Shown: piece by piece, positions 64,000-64,000 of the stretch
Numbering within the stretch: position 1 is the first letter of the stretch
How the letters are laid out: the number at the start of each line of letters is the position of its first letter
NCBI GenBank assembly: GCA_016214905.1
Contig: JACRMQ010000007.1
Span: 1,005,695 to 1,069,694 of the forward strand
Reading direction: 5' to 3'
DNA from: Ignavibacteriales bacterium
GTDB lineage: Bacteria; Bacteroidota; Ignavibacteria; UBA10030; SZUA-254
Length of the DNA: 64,000 nt
Notes under the pieces: model-generated
Seen by the model: only the letters and a program-made list of their open reading frames with translations
Told to the model about the DNA's origin: nothing
The model's database searches: none
Position numbers and translations under genes: made by a program

Positions 64000-64000
64000 T

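Overview
The window reads as one continuous chromosomal stretch of a Gram-negative bacterium of low to moderate G+C, most likely from the Bacteroidota/Chlorobiota (FCB) group and probably close to Ignavibacteria. That placement is inferred from gene content: two PorV/PorQ-type outer-membrane proteins, a secreted BNR-type protein ending in a FlgD-like domain, several periplasmic M16 peptidases, a short NuoG, and lipoproteins with clear lipoboxes. Promoters that can be read are ordinary sigma-70 type (TTGNNN, 17 bp, TATATT). Shine-Dalgarno sequences are strong at some genes and absent at others. No rRNA, tRNA, CRISPR array, transposase or phage gene was seen.

Layout. 1-1000: the end of an S9-type peptidase/hydrolase, then panD on the other strand, sharing a terminator region. 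1074-11801: a surface-polysaccharide locus (MsbA-like ABC exporter, five glycosyltransferases of different folds, an LTA-synthase-like sulfatase-fold enzyme, a Wzy/WaaL-type ligase). 11805-16651 (minus): an envelope operon of a CKWC thioredoxin-like protein, two PorV/PorQ proteins, a BNR/FlgD-like secreted protein and a lipoprotein. 16842-20549: a site-2 protease, a small secreted protein made of four 13-residue repeats, a divergent membrane protein and an AAA+ Fis-type regulator without the GAFTGA motif. 20604-25361: a membrane glycosyltransferase, uridine kinase, an M16 peptidase and an alanine-type aminotransferase. 25403-28597: nuoG-nuoH-nuoI. 28640-32455: a lipoprotein and an active/inactive pair of M16 peptidases. 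32652-38568: class I aldolase, HAD phosphatase, GT-C membrane enzyme, Gfo/Idh/MocA oxidoreductase and CCA-adding enzyme. 38684-45875: a tripartite MacAB-TolC-like exporter with three permeases. 45941-51373 (minus): SulP transporter, a remnant of a sensor protein, a Rossmann-fold protein, a YbjQ protein and a lipoprotein. 51572-56503: murI, def, pyrE, mscS, NUDIX and pyrimidine phosphorylase, mostly closely packed. 56601-59595: a small unknown protein, a membrane protein, a NarL-type histidine kinase and response regulator, and a degenerate receiver protein. 59702-63999 (minus): suhB, hflX and a BatA/von Willebrand protein.

Most of the window is housekeeping or envelope biogenesis. The most unusual part is 16842-20549. 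There the repeat protein has its own well-formed promoter, ribosome binding site and terminator. Its four repeats are identical in protein but differ at synonymous positions. It faces a divergent membrane-protein/regulator operon across a shared control region containing a perfect 12-bp palindrome. A peptide-signalling or envelope-sensing module is a testable hypothesis, not a demonstrated function.
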